From NCBI RefSeq assembly GCF_036250755.1, contig NZ_CP109583.1:2666001-2730000 (forward strand): DNA of 64,000 bases, given 5' to 3'. The position numbers and the translations under genes are program-made. The notes beneath the pieces are model-generated. The model did no database searches and had not been told where the DNA came from. It worked only from the letters and a program-made list of their open reading frames with translations. Of the stretch, positions 55,393-64,000 are shown in pieces. This stretch comes from Streptomyces uncialis (lineage in GTDB: Bacteria; Actinomycetota; Actinomycetes; Streptomycetales; Streptomycetaceae). The first letter of the stretch is position 1; every line of letters begins with the position of its first letter.

Positions 55393-57330
55393 TCAGGGAA
55401 TCGGGCGGTGCAGATCGGGCCGGGGGGTGTCGGGGGGCGAGGTGTCGGCGATCCAGGGACCGTCACCGCTCGGGTCGACCACCCCCTGCTCCAGCCAGGT
55501 GTACGCCCCGGCCAGGGTGGCCCTGACGACCTTCCGGTCGGCCTCGTCCGTGTTGGTCCACAGCCGCCCGAACAGCTCGTCGGCCCGCACCCTGGCCTGC
55601 TGGCAGAACACATCGGCGAGCTGGTACGCCTCCTTGCCGTGGTCGCCGGTCGTCCGCAGATGCTCGGCCCGTACACACGCCGCGCTCATCGCGAACAGCT
55701 CCGCGCCGATGTCGACGATCCGCCCGAGGAAACCCTGCTTGGTCTCCATCCGCCCCTGCCAGCGGGACATCGCGTAGAACGTCGAACGCGCGAGCTTGCG
55801 CGAGGCCCGCTCCACGTACCGCAGATGGGTTGCGAGATCGGCGTAGCCGCCGGGGTGGAACGCGGTGTACGCGTTCGGGAGCTGGCCCGCGCCCGTGACC
55901 AGCCGGGGCAGCCAGCGGGCGTAGAAACCGCCCGCCTTCGCGCCCGCGCGCGCCTTGTCCTGAAGGGACACCTCGGGGTCGATGAGGTCGCCCGCGACCG
56001 ACAGATGCGCGTCGACGGCCTCTCGGGCGATCAGCAGATGCATGATCTCGGTGGACCCCTCGAAGATCCGGTTGATCCGCAGGTCCCTCAGCATCTGCTC
56101 GGCGGGCACGGCCCGCTCACCGCGCGCGGCGAGCGACTCGGCGGTCTCGAAGCCGCGTCCGCCGCGGATCTGCACCAGTTCGTCGGCCATCAGCCACGCC
56201 ATCTCGGAGCCGTACAGCTTGGCGAGCGCGGCCTCGATGCGGATGTCGTTGCGGTTCTCGTCGGCCATCTGGGACGACAGGTCGACCACGGCCTCCAGGG
56301 CGAACGTGGTCGCCGCGATGAAGGAGATCTTCGCCCCGACCGCCTCGTGGTGGGCGACGGGCTTGCCCCACTGCTCCCGGACCGCCGACCACTCACGGGC
56401 GATCTTCAGACACCACTTGCCCGCGCCGACGCACATCGCGGGCAGCGACAGCCGTCCGGTGTTGAGCGTGGTCAGGGCGATCTTCAGCCCCGCGCCCTCC
56501 GCGCCGATACGGTTCGCCGCCGGGACCCTGACCCCCTGGAAACGGGTGACGCCGTTCTCGATGCCGCGCAGCCCCATGAAGGCGTTGCGGTTCTCGACGG
56601 TGATGCCGTCGCTGTCCGCCTCCACGACGAACGCCGTGATGCCGCCCGGATGCCCCTCGCCATTCGGGACCCGCGCCATGACGACCAGGAGATCCGCGAC
56701 GACCCCGTTGGTGGTCCACAGCTTCACCCCGTCCAGGACGTACTCGTCACCGTCGGGGACGGCCGCGGTGGCCAGGCGTGCCGGGTCGGAGCCGACATCG
56801 GGTTCGGTCAGCAGGAACGCGGAGATATCGGTACGGGCGCAGCGCGGCAGGAACTCCTCGCGCTGCTCCTGGGTGCCGAAGAGCTTCAGGGGCTGCGGCA
56901 CACCGATGGACTGGTGGGCGGAGAGCAGCGCGCCGATCGCGGGGCTCGCGGTGCCGACGAGGGCGAGGGCCTTGTTGTAGTAGACCTGGGTGAGGCCGAG
57001 TCCGCCGTACTTGACGTCGATCTTCATCCCGAGGGCGCCGAGCTCCTTGAGGCCGGTCACCGTCTCGTCGGGGATACGGGCCTCGCGTTCGATCCGCGCG
57101 GAGTCGATCCGGGTCTCGCAGAAGTCGCGCAGCCTGGACAGGAACTCCTCGCCGCGCCGGACCGCGTCGTCGGCGGGCGCCGGGTGCGGATGGATCAGGT
57201 CGAGGCGGAAGCGGCCGAGGAAGAGTTCCTTGGCGAAGCTGGGTCTGCGCCAGCCCTGCTCACGCGCCTCCTCGGCCACCTGACGGGCCTCGCGTTCGGT
57301 GACGGCGGGTTTCGGGGGTGATGCGGTCAT
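55393..57330 (-). CDS. Acyl-CoA dehydrogenase family protein
   Basis: A 645-residue FAD-dependent dehydrogenase of the very-long-chain/large FadE type: the usual three-domain acyl-CoA dehydrogenase core (about 60-440; FLLTEPDVGSDPARL and LWTTNGVVADLLVVMARV for FAD binding, QIRGGRGFETAESLAARGER, INRIFEGSTEIMHLLIAREA) plus about 190 extra C-terminal helical residues as in mitochondrial VLCAD. It would oxidise fatty acyl-CoA in beta-oxidation. ATG 57330 has GAGG eight bases upstream; GTG 57339 is an alternative. Its substrate chain length is not known. Confidence 0.92.
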   Translation of the reverse strand: MTASPPKPAVTEREARQVAEEAREQGWRRPSFAKELFLGRFRLDLIHPHPAPADDAVRRGEEFLSRLRDFCETRIDSARIEREARIPDETVTGLKELGALGMKIDVKYGGLGLTQVYYNKALALVGTASPAIGALLSAHQSIGVPQPLKLFGTQEQREEFLPRCARTDISAFLLTEPDVGSDPARLATAAVPDGDEYVLDGVKLWTTNGVVADLLVVMARVPNGEGHPGGITAFVVEADSDGITVENRNAFMGLRGIENGVTRFQGVRVPAANRIGAEGAGLKIALTTLNTGRLSLPAMCVGAGKWCLKIAREWSAVREQWGKPVAHHEAVGAKISFIAATTFALEAVVDLSSQMADENRNDIRIEAALAKLYGSEMAWLMADELVQIRGGRGFETAESLAARGERAVPAEQMLRDLRINRIFEGSTEIMHLLIAREAVDAHLSVAGDLIDPEVSLQDKARAGAKAGGFYARWLPRLVTGAGQLPNAYTAFHPGGYADLATHLRYVERASRKLARSTFYAMSRWQGRMETKQGFLGRIVDIGAELFAMSAACVRAEHLRTTGDHGKEAYQLADVFCQQARVRADELFGRLWTNTDEADRKVVRATLAGAYTWLEQGVVDPSGDGPWIADTSPPDTPRPDLHRPIP

Positions 57331-57694
57331 GAGGGTCACCTCACCGCGAGTCGGGACAGGGGTACGCCCGCGGCCGCGCGTACCCGCTCGGGGCGCGGTG
57401 CGCGCCCTGGGTTGTCGAAAGGTGTTACCCGACCTCTACCCCAATCCCCCGGCGCCAGCCAGCCTTCTTACGGCCGTTCGGACCAAGCCCGCGAGGCCGG
57501 TCCACCACGCCCGGACACCGGGCCACCGGCTCCCGGGAGTCCCTCCCGGGAACGCCTCCCCGGAAGGTCTCCCCGGAACGCCGACGGCCGGAGCCCCCGC
57601 ACAGCGGGCTCCGGCCGTGGCCACCGGCGCCCCGGGACAGGTGGGGCGCCGGTGGTGTGAGGTGGCCGGTGGGGGCCGCCTCGGGTCCGCTACG
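57331..57694. other. Intergenic region between aldehyde and acyl-CoA dehydrogenase genes
   Basis: No gene is supported here. Besides the terminator at 57584-57618 there is a second small hairpin (CCCGGGAG at 57532-57539, CTCCCGGG at 57543-57550). The promoter of the acyl-CoA dehydrogenase gene should be in 57331-57530, but no convincing hexamers were seen. Confidence 0.5.
57584..57618 (-). terminator. Terminator after the aldehyde dehydrogenase gene
   Basis: ACGGCCGGAGCCC (57584-57596) and GGGCTCCGGCCGT (57606-57618) form a perfect 13-bp stem with a 9-base loop about 80 bases past the stop. Confidence 0.78.
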
Positions 57695-59140
57695 TCAGAG
57701 GTCGAGGCCGGTGAGGACCAGGACCCGCTCGTAGGTGTAGTCGTCCATGGCGTAGCGGACGCCCTCGCGGCCGACGCCGGAGAGCTTGGCGCCGCCGTAG
57801 GGCATCTGGTCGGCGCGGTAGGACGGGACGTCGCCGATGATCACGCCGCCGACCTCCAGGGCCCGGTGGGCGCGGAACGCGGCCCGCACGTCATGGGTGA
57901 AGACGCCCGCCTGGAGTCCGTACTTGGAGGAGTTCACGGCGGCGAACGCCTCGTCCTCGCCCTCCGTGCGCGTCACGACGAGGACGGGTCCGAAGACCTC
58001 CTCACGGGCGATGGTGACCTCACCGGGTACGGAGGCGAGGACGGTCGGGGCGTACGCGGCGGCGTCGCGCTTGCCGCCGGTGAGGACCTCGGCGCCCGCG
58101 GCGGCGGCCTCGTCGACCCAGGACTCCACGCGCTTGGCGGCGTCCTCGCTGACCAGCGGGCCGACATCGGTCGCGGCGTCGGAGGGGTCACCGGTCACCT
58201 GGGCCTCGACGGCGGCGACGATCCTCGGGACGAGCCGGTCGTACACGGCGGCGTCGGCGATCACCCGCTGCACGGAGATGCAGGACTGGCCGCCCTGGTA
58301 GTTGGAGAACATGGCGATGCGCTGGGCGGCCAGGTCGAGGTCCGCGTCGCTGGACCAGTCGGCGAGGACGACGGCCGCACCGTTTCCGCCCAGCTCCAGG
58401 GTGCAGTGCTTGCGCGGGACCGAGTCCATGATCGCGTAGCCGACCGTCTCGGAGCCGGTGAAGGAGATCACCGGCAGCCGCTCGTCCTGGACCAGCGCGG
58501 GCATACGGTCGTTGGCGACCGGGAGGATCGACCAGGAGCCCTCGGGCAGGTCCGTCTGAGCCAGCAGCTCACCGAGGATCAGCCCGGACAGCGGGGTGGC
58601 CGGGGCGGGCTTCAGGATGATCGGCACACCGGCGGCGATCGCGGGGGCGACCTTGTGGGCGCAGAGGTTCAGCGGGAAGTTGAACGGGGCGATACCGAGG
58701 ACGACGCCCTTGGGGAAGCGGCGGGTGAGGGCGAGGCGGCCCTGGCCGCCGGCGTCGGTGTCGAGGCGCTGGGCCTCGCCGCCGTTGAAGCGGCGGGCCT
58801 CCTCGGCGGCGAACCGGAACACGGAGACCGCGCGGCCGACCTCGCCGCGGGCCCACTTGATCGGCTTGCCGTTCTCCGCGGAGATCAGCTGGGCGATCTC
58901 CTCGGTGCGGGACGCGAGGCCCTCGGAGACGTGGAGGAGGGCCGCGGCGCGGACGTGGGCCGGGGTCGCGGCGAACGACTCCACGGTGGCGTGGGCCTTG
59001 GCCACGGCCTCCTCGACCTGGGCCTCGGTGGGCACGCTCACCTTGCCGACCAGGCGGTTGTCCCACGGGGAGGTGACGTCGAACGTGGTGTCGCCGGTGG
59101 CCTGGCGGCCGGCCAGCCAGAAGGCGGTGGTGGGGGTCAT
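57695..59140 (-). CDS. NAD(P)-dependent aldehyde dehydrogenase
   Basis: A 481-residue aldehyde dehydrogenase that oxidises an aldehyde to its acid. The family elements are present: PFNFPLNLCAHKVAPAIAAG for the cofactor fold, FTGSETVG, the general base in LELGGN (about 253) and catalytic C287 in GGQSCISVQR, then EEVFGPV. The overall pattern is closest to succinate-semialdehyde or glyceraldehyde-3-phosphate-type ALDHs, but the substrate cannot be set from sequence alone. ATG 59140 has a distant GGGAAGGG. The PucR regulator upstream on the same strand may control it. Confidence 0.92.
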   Translation of the reverse strand: MTPTTAFWLAGRQATGDTTFDVTSPWDNRLVGKVSVPTEAQVEEAVAKAHATVESFAATPAHVRAAALLHVSEGLASRTEEIAQLISAENGKPIKWARGEVGRAVSVFRFAAEEARRFNGGEAQRLDTDAGGQGRLALTRRFPKGVVLGIAPFNFPLNLCAHKVAPAIAAGVPIILKPAPATPLSGLILGELLAQTDLPEGSWSILPVANDRMPALVQDERLPVISFTGSETVGYAIMDSVPRKHCTLELGGNGAAVVLADWSSDADLDLAAQRIAMFSNYQGGQSCISVQRVIADAAVYDRLVPRIVAAVEAQVTGDPSDAATDVGPLVSEDAAKRVESWVDEAAAAGAEVLTGGKRDAAAYAPTVLASVPGEVTIAREEVFGPVLVVTRTEGEDEAFAAVNSSKYGLQAGVFTHDVRAAFRAHRALEVGGVIIGDVPSYRADQMPYGGAKLSGVGREGVRYAMDDYTYERVLVLTGLDL

Positions 59141-59898
59141 GTCCGGGGTCCGGCCCTTCCCTGTCGCGGTGCGGTGTCTGCACCACGGTAGAGGCGCCGG
59201 TCAGCCCCGTCGTTTGTCCACCCCGTACGGAACGTCACCACATCCTGGCCACATTGTCCGAGGGCCGCCTTTGCTCGCGCTTCCGAGGTCCCTTGCGCTG
59301 GGCGTACCCGTCCCTGTGCGGGTCGGACGGGGTGCGCAGTTCCCCGCAGGCCGCCTTCGCTTGCGCTTCCTAGGTCTGTCCGGCTGGACGTACCTGTCCC
59401 TGTGCAGGTCGGACGGGGGTGCGCAGTTCCCCGCGCCCCTGGGGTTCCACACCTGGACGTACGCGTTCCCATGCGGGCCGGACGTGGGTGCGCAGTTCCC
59501 CGCGCCCCTATGGGGGCGCCCACCTGGGGCTGCGGTCAGGCTGCGGGCTGTCATCAGCCCGGGGCTGGGGTTCAACCACCCTCCTCGCGGACTCGCTCGG
59601 CTGCGGGAGGGGGTGGGCGGGAATCTCTGCCCGCAGACTCCGATGCTCTTCAGTAGGACCACATGAACGTATTACCGAGCGCGTTGGAGCGAGGACGGAG
59701 AATCCCGACCGGCCCCGACCCGAAGAACAAGCAGAACACGCCCCAAAGGGGCGCGGGGAACTGCGCGAAACCACCGAACGACGGCACAGAAACAAGCGCG
59801 TCCAGCCGGACAGACCTCAGAAGCGCAAGCAAAGGCGACCTGTACAGGAACGAAGTACGTCCCGCCGGACGGACCGAAAAGGCGCAAGCCAACTGCGC
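59141..59898. repeat. Intergenic repeat block between pucR and the aldehyde dehydrogenase gene
   Basis: These 758 bp hold no supported gene. Four copies of the dispersed repeat occur: 59331-59349 (partial), 59418-59440 and 59487-59509 in one orientation and 59747-59766 in the other. The last reads CGCCCC-AAA-GGGGCG followed by GCGC-GGGGAACT-GCGC. A short direct repeat CCACATnnnnnCCACAT-like sequence (about 59238-59256) sits near the aldehyde dehydrogenase start and could be an operator. The promoter of that gene is probably in 59141-59280. Confidence 0.65.
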
Positions 59899-61491
59899 TC
59901 ACCGGGGAATCTTCAGCGCCAGCCACAGCTCCATCCGGACGTCCGGGTCGTCGAGAGAGCGCCCGAGGATCTCCTCGACCCTCCGCATCCGGTACCGGAG
60001 CGTATGCCGGTGCACCCCGAGATCCGCCGCCGCCGCGTCCCACTGCCCGTGCCGCGACAGCCACGCCCGCAGCGAGGCGACCAGATCCCCCCGCCCGGTG
60101 GCGTCATGCTCCCGCAGGGCCCGCAGCAGCCCGTCCGCGAACGCCCGCACCGCGTCGTCCGCGAGCAGCGGCAGCACGGACCCGGCGGCCACCTCCTCGT
60201 GCTCGACGTACGACCGCCCCCGCCGCCGCGCCACGGCCAGCGCCTGCTCGGCCTGCTGATGCGCCTCGGGCGCCCCGCCGACCAGCACGGGCGGCGACAC
60301 CCCGATCACCAGCCCGGCGGACCCCGGACCCCCCGCACCGTCCCCCTCCGCGTACCCCGCGCAGGCGTGCGCCGCCGCGCCCCCGTCGGCCAGCACAAGG
60401 GTCAGCCGCTCCGGGCCGTCGGGCTCCACGGGACCGGGCGCGAGGAGCACCGGCTCCCCCGCACGGGCCGCGGCGGACTCCACCGCCTCGGCGAGACCCA
60501 CGGCAACACCCGAACCCGAACCGCCCCCGGTCCCCGCACCGCCCGTGGACCCGGCGGGTGCCACCGCGACGGCGATCCGGAACGGCGCGTCGAGGAGCGC
60601 CCCGTACAGATCCCCGGCGACGGCACGCGCGTCGTCGGGCCGCGCGGCGAGCAGCAGTCGCAGCACGGCCGTCCCGATGCGTTCCTCCGCCGCGTGCAGC
60701 GCCCGCGAGCGCTCGGTGGTGAGGGTGAGCAGGGCGATCGCGGAGTGCACGGCGTAGCGCTCGGCGGTGCCCAGCGCGGACGCCGTACCGACGGCGAGCG
60801 CGGAGCGGGGCCGCCGTCCGGTGCCGAGCGGATGGAGTTCGACGCGGTCCTCGGCGCCGCCGACGACCGCGCTGGCGGTGGCCGCGCTCCGGCCGAGCCG
60901 CGCCACGTCGGCGGTGAGCCGGGCGGCGCGGCGCGCGGCCCATTCGGGCGCGGCGGCGACGACGGCGCCGGAGGCGTCGTACAGCGCGGCCCAGCCGTCG
61001 ACCTGGGCGGCGAGCACGGCGAGCAGCCCTTCGGGGCCGTCGGCGAGCGTGCGCCGGGTCAGCTCGCGCTGGGCGGCGAACCCGGCGGTGACGGCGCGGT
61101 ACTGGTCGCGGGCGATGGCTTCGGAGACGGCTTTGCTGATGGCGATGAAGGGGGTGCGGCGCGGTACGGCGAGCAGCGGGAAGTCCTCGTCGCGGGCGGC
61201 GTCGAGAAGGGCGTCGGGGATGTCGTCGTAGTGGACCCCGACGGCGAACCCGAGGCCGACGACGCCCGCCTTGGCCAGCCGCCGCACATAGCGCCGCATC
61301 TCGCCCGGGTCCTCGGCGTCGAGCTTGAGTGCCGTGATGAGCAGCAGCTCGCCGCCCTCCATATAGGGCACGGGGTCGGCCAGCTCGCTCACATGGGCCC
61401 ACCGGACGGGGGTGTCCAGCCGGTCGCCGCCCGCCCGGACGGTGAGTTTGAGGGCGGAGTGCTGGACGAGGGAGGCGAGCGTCGGGGGCAT
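59899..61491 (-). CDS. PucR family transcriptional regulator
   Basis: A 530-residue PucR-type activator. The N-terminal PucR (purine catabolism-like) ligand domain spans about 1-120 (LDTPVRWAHVSELADPVPYMEGGELLLIT, KAGVVGLGFAVG), a GGDEF-like middle follows, and the C-terminal helix-turn-helix is clear at about 470-525 (WLSRHGQWDAAAADLGVHRHTLRYRMRRVEEILGRSLDDPD). Such regulators control amine, purine or GABA catabolism. The nearest target on the same strand is the aldehyde dehydrogenase gene. ATG 61491 has AAGG five bases upstream. Confidence 0.93.
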   Translation of the reverse strand: MPPTLASLVQHSALKLTVRAGGDRLDTPVRWAHVSELADPVPYMEGGELLLITALKLDAEDPGEMRRYVRRLAKAGVVGLGFAVGVHYDDIPDALLDAARDEDFPLLAVPRRTPFIAISKAVSEAIARDQYRAVTAGFAAQRELTRRTLADGPEGLLAVLAAQVDGWAALYDASGAVVAAAPEWAARRAARLTADVARLGRSAATASAVVGGAEDRVELHPLGTGRRPRSALAVGTASALGTAERYAVHSAIALLTLTTERSRALHAAEERIGTAVLRLLLAARPDDARAVAGDLYGALLDAPFRIAVAVAPAGSTGGAGTGGGSGSGVAVGLAEAVESAAARAGEPVLLAPGPVEPDGPERLTLVLADGGAAAHACAGYAEGDGAGGPGSAGLVIGVSPPVLVGGAPEAHQQAEQALAVARRRGRSYVEHEEVAAGSVLPLLADDAVRAFADGLLRALREHDATGRGDLVASLRAWLSRHGQWDAAAADLGVHRHTLRYRMRRVEEILGRSLDDPDVRMELWLALKIPR

Positions 61492-61620
61492 GGGACCTTC
61501 AGGTCGGCCGGGGGCCGGGCCGCCGGGCCTGAGGGGACCGGCGGTGGTCCGGAGGGCGGGATCAGTTGGCCGTCCTGTCGGAACGGGCTCTTTCGATTCT
61601 GCCTCACCGGCCGGTCCGGC

Positions 61621-64000
61621 TCATCCGCGCAGATCCACCAGGAGCGGGGGCGCGTGCTCGCCTCGGACGGTGGTGAGCGACAGTACGGCGTGCCCGGCGG
61701 GTACGCCGTGGGCGAGTTCGGAGGCGGACCAGCGTTCGCGTTCGACCTGGCGGACGGTGACGGCGCGGGCGGTGGGCGACCGGCCGGTGATCACCCGGCG
61801 CAGCGCGTGGGCGGTCTTGCCGAGCGGTGTCTCGGCGATGATCTGCCGGTCGGTGACGTCGCGCGCCTCGGTCCATTCCTTGCCCCAGACCTCGGCGAAG
61901 TCCTGGCCGTCCCACGGGGTGAGTCCGGCGAGCGCCATCCGGCAGCCGATCGCGCCGAGCAGGGGACCGCGCAGCGGGCGGGGCACGTCGTCGAGGGTGC
62001 GCAGGGTGAGGACGGCCCCGGCGTGGCCGGAGCGCAGCCGCTGGATGCCGCGGACGGCCTCGGGGGTGATGACGCCGGTGGCGTCGTCGAGGACGAGGCA
62101 GGCGAACAGGGAGCGGTCCTCACGGGCGGCGACACAGGCCGTGAACTGGGCGAGGACGAGGCGGGCGATGATCCGGGAGGCGTCGGCGTGGCCGCGTTGC
62201 GGCAGGTCGATCCGGACCCGGACGGGGCGGTCGATGGCCCGTAGCGAGAATGGCGCGGCGGCGCCGGAGGTGTCGAAGAACCCGGCGAAGGCGGGCCGGT
62301 CGAGGAGCGCGATCCGGTCCGCGAGCACCCCGCCGACGTCCCCGGGCTGGGAGAGCTGCCGTTCCCGGGCGGACAGCTCGCGCAGCATCCCGTCCTGTCC
62401 GGCGTCGATGAGGGCCCGGCGCAGTTCCCGCAGGGGACCGGGCGCCCCGTCGAGGAGTCCGCGCAGCTCGGGGACGGAGGGGAAGCGGCCGTGGACGGTG
62501 CGGAAGGGGCCGAGGAGCTGGGCGAGGACGGTGGTGGAGCGACGGCTGTCACCGCCGGGGTTCGGGTCGGTGAGGTCGCCGACGAGGGCCTCGGCGAGGA
62601 CGGCGGCGGCCTCGTCGGCGTCGGTGGCGCCGCCGTACAGGTCGAGGTCGTGGGCGGAGTCGGGCGCTCCGATCCGGACGACGATGTCGTAACCGTCGAC
62701 GGCGCCGAGTCCCGCTCCGGCGGCGCCGACCACGACGACGGCGGCGCGTCCGGCGAGTGCCTGGAGGCACAGGGACTCCGCGACGGGCCGTACGAGGCCG
62801 CCGGTCTTGCCCGAGCCGGCCGGGCCGACGGCGAGCAGGGAGGTGCCGAGCAGATCGGGGCCGAGGCCGAGGCCGGCGCCCCGGAAGCGGTAGGGGTTGC
62901 GGGAGTCGTCGGCGGTGGTGCCGATACGGACCTGTGCGGTGAGCAGGTCGTGCGGGGCGGCGCGGCCGGGCAGGTCACGGTCGCCGGAGGGGTGGGGGCA
63001 GGCGGCGGCGCCCCGGGCGGCGACGGCGGCGGAGAAGTCGGCCATGCTCTGGCGTCCGGCGCGTACGGCCTGCCAGGCGCGGGTGATCCGGGCGTGGTCC
63101 ACGTCGCGCATCAGTCCGGTGCGGGCGTCGGCGGTGAGCCGGTCGGCCGCGCCGAGGAGTCCGGCGGCGCGCAGCTGCGGCCACTGGGCGGGGTCCTCCT
63201 CGGGGGTGGCCGGGGCGGCGCCGGTCACGGGTGCGGGTCGGCGCAGCCGGGGGGCGAGGTAGCGCTGCCAGATCTCGGGCCAGCGGCCCATCCGGGCGGC
63301 GGTGAGCAGGATGCCGCCGCCGACGAGGACGTAGTAGAGCGTGGAGGTGACGAAGCCGGCCTTCTCCTCGCTGGGGGTGAGCGGTTTGGCCCATTCCTCG
63401 GGGGTGAGGACGTAGTAGGGCCACATCCAGTAGCCGCCGAGGTAGTTGTTCCACAGCAGCGACCAGAACAGCCAGCCCACGAGGAACGCGATGAGCGCGC
63501 CGCTGAAGAGCTGGCGGGCGGGGGTCTCCTCGGGCTCCTCGTCGGGCCGGGGCCGGTGGCCGAACCGCCAGACGCCGGGTGCGGCGTCGGGGCGGGGCGT
63601 CCGGAGCCAGCCGAGGAATCCGGCGCCGTCGGGCGCGGGCGGGGCGCCGGTGGGGCCGCCGGACGCGGGCGGCGCGCCGGGCGCTCCGGTGGGCCGGGGC
63701 GGCAGGGCGGCGGGGCGCGGCGGGAGGCCGCCCGGCCCGGAGGTGCCGGGGTACGCGCCGGGCGCGGGGTGTCCCGGCCGGGCGCCCCCGGGCGGGTACG
63801 CGCCGGTGCCGTCGTGACCCGCGTACGGGTCCGGTGCGGCGTCCGGGGCTCCGTACCGGGGCTGTGGTGTGTGCCAGGGCGCCACTGGTGCCGGGTCGCC
63901 CGTACGGCGTACCGGCCCGACCGGTCCGTCCGGCGTTCTCGACGGACGGGGCACGGGTGCGGCGTGCGTACCGCGTGTGTCCTGTGTGCCGTCGTCGCCG
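61621..64000 (-). CDS. Membrane-anchored P-loop ATPase (VirD4/HerA-like), 5' end cut by window
   Basis: At least 777 residues; the frame stays open to the window edge, so the true start may be beyond 64000 (GTG 63954 is the first start codon inside). Residues 1-130 are Pro/Gly/Ala-rich, two membrane regions follow (GALIAFLVGWLFWSLLW and YYVLVGGGILLTAA), then a cytosolic ATPase with Walker A VGPAGSGKTGGL, a Walker B-like LFACLVLDDATG and LTLRTLDDVP. The order of N-terminal helices and ATPase recalls conjugation/type IV coupling or FtsK-HerA motor proteins, but there is no transfer gene nearby. Conserved in Streptomyces as an unnamed ATP-binding protein as far as I can recall; function unknown. 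Confidence 0.75.
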   Translation of the reverse strand, partial: GDDGTQDTRGTHAAPVPRPSRTPDGPVGPVRRTGDPAPVAPWHTPQPRYGAPDAAPDPYAGHDGTGAYPPGGARPGHPAPGAYPGTSGPGGLPPRPAALPPRPTGAPGAPPASGGPTGAPPAPDGAGFLGWLRTPRPDAAPGVWRFGHRPRPDEEPEETPARQLFSGALIAFLVGWLFWSLLWNNYLGGYWMWPYYVLTPEEWAKPLTPSEEKAGFVTSTLYYVLVGGGILLTAARMGRWPEIWQRYLAPRLRRPAPVTGAAPATPEEDPAQWPQLRAAGLLGAADRLTADARTGLMRDVDHARITRAWQAVRAGRQSMADFSAAVAARGAAACPHPSGDRDLPGRAAPHDLLTAQVRIGTTADDSRNPYRFRGAGLGLGPDLLGTSLLAVGPAGSGKTGGLVRPVAESLCLQALAGRAAVVVVGAAGAGLGAVDGYDIVVRIGAPDSAHDLDLYGGATDADEAAAVLAEALVGDLTDPNPGGDSRRSTTVLAQLLGPFRTVHGRFPSVPELRGLLDGAPGPLRELRRALIDAGQDGMLRELSARERQLSQPGDVGGVLADRIALLDRPAFAGFFDTSGAAAPFSLRAIDRPVRVRIDLPQRGHADASRIIARLVLAQFTACVAAREDRSLFACLVLDDATGVITPEAVRGIQRLRSGHAGAVLTLRTLDDVPRPLRGPLLGAIGCRMALAGLTPWDGQDFAEVWGKEWTEARDVTDRQIIAETPLGKTAHALRRVITGRSPTARAVTVRQVERERWSASELAHGVPAGHAVLSLTTVRGEHAPPLLVDLRG

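Noticed and set aside
59419..62244. Long plus-strand frame across the repeats and opposite pucR
   Set aside because: Runs through non-coding repeats and a clear PucR gene on the other strand; no conserved domain.

Overview
The window is very GC-rich, its genes use GTG or ATG starts with GGAGG-type ribosome binding sites, and its gene content and order are those of a Streptomyces chromosome. The rpsO - type VII secretion - ribF/truB/rbfA/infB/nusA/rimP - proS - ispG/rseP/dxr order matches what I know of the region around esxBA in Streptomyces coelicolor. No tRNA, rRNA, CRISPR array, insertion sequence or prophage was seen.

Layout. (1) 181-468: rpsO, reading out of the window towards where pnp is expected. 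(2) 653-25443: one type VII (ESX) secretion locus. It encodes the membrane and ATPase parts EccB, EccC, EccD and EccE, two mycosin proteases, the WXG100 pair EsxB/EsxA, two further WXG100/EspB-like proteins, an EspI-like ParA-type ATPase with a huge disordered region, and a conserved partner of EccE. A three-gene cassette between eccC and a DUF397 gene (7172-10590) looks like a variable ESX cargo module: a small helical protein, a 760-aa WXG-headed protein with a glycine-rich membrane segment, and a low-GC membrane-anchored or exported protein. (3) 25647-32046: a five-gene oligopeptide/dipeptide ABC importer operon with its own promoter candidate and overlapping genes. (4) 32134-44922 (minus strand): the classic translation and ribosome-maturation cluster rimP-nusA-ylxR-infB-DUF503-rbfA-truB-ribF, with a large trypsin-like protease/P-loop NTPase gene between truB and ribF. 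That gene has no in-frame stop before ribF. (5) 45088-47222 (plus strand): a lipoprotein with a Ser-Pro repeat, a ferritin-like protein, and a kinase-fold protein that has lost its catalytic residues. (6) 47310-57330 (minus strand): proS, two GNAT acetyltransferases, the isoprenoid (MEP) genes ispG and dxr flanking the site-2 protease rseP, and an acyl-CoA dehydrogenase. (7) 57695-64000 (minus strand): an aldehyde dehydrogenase, a PucR-type regulator and a membrane P-loop ATPase cut by the window edge.

Working together. In the ESX locus, EccB/C/D/E would form the membrane channel and motor, the mycosins act at the membrane outer face, and EsxA/EsxB, the EspB-like proteins and the 760-aa protein are probable substrates. 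Convergent gene pairs are separated by strong inverted repeats (11020-11060, 32115-32132, 47255-47292). A dispersed two-stem repeat (core GTGCGCAGTTCCCCGCGCCC on the plus strand or its complement) occurs eight times in three intergenic regions. Tandem 39-bp repeats of two unrelated sequences lie just upstream of the ESX cargo cassette.

Most large open frames antisense to these genes are shadows of GC-rich coding sequence and were left out.
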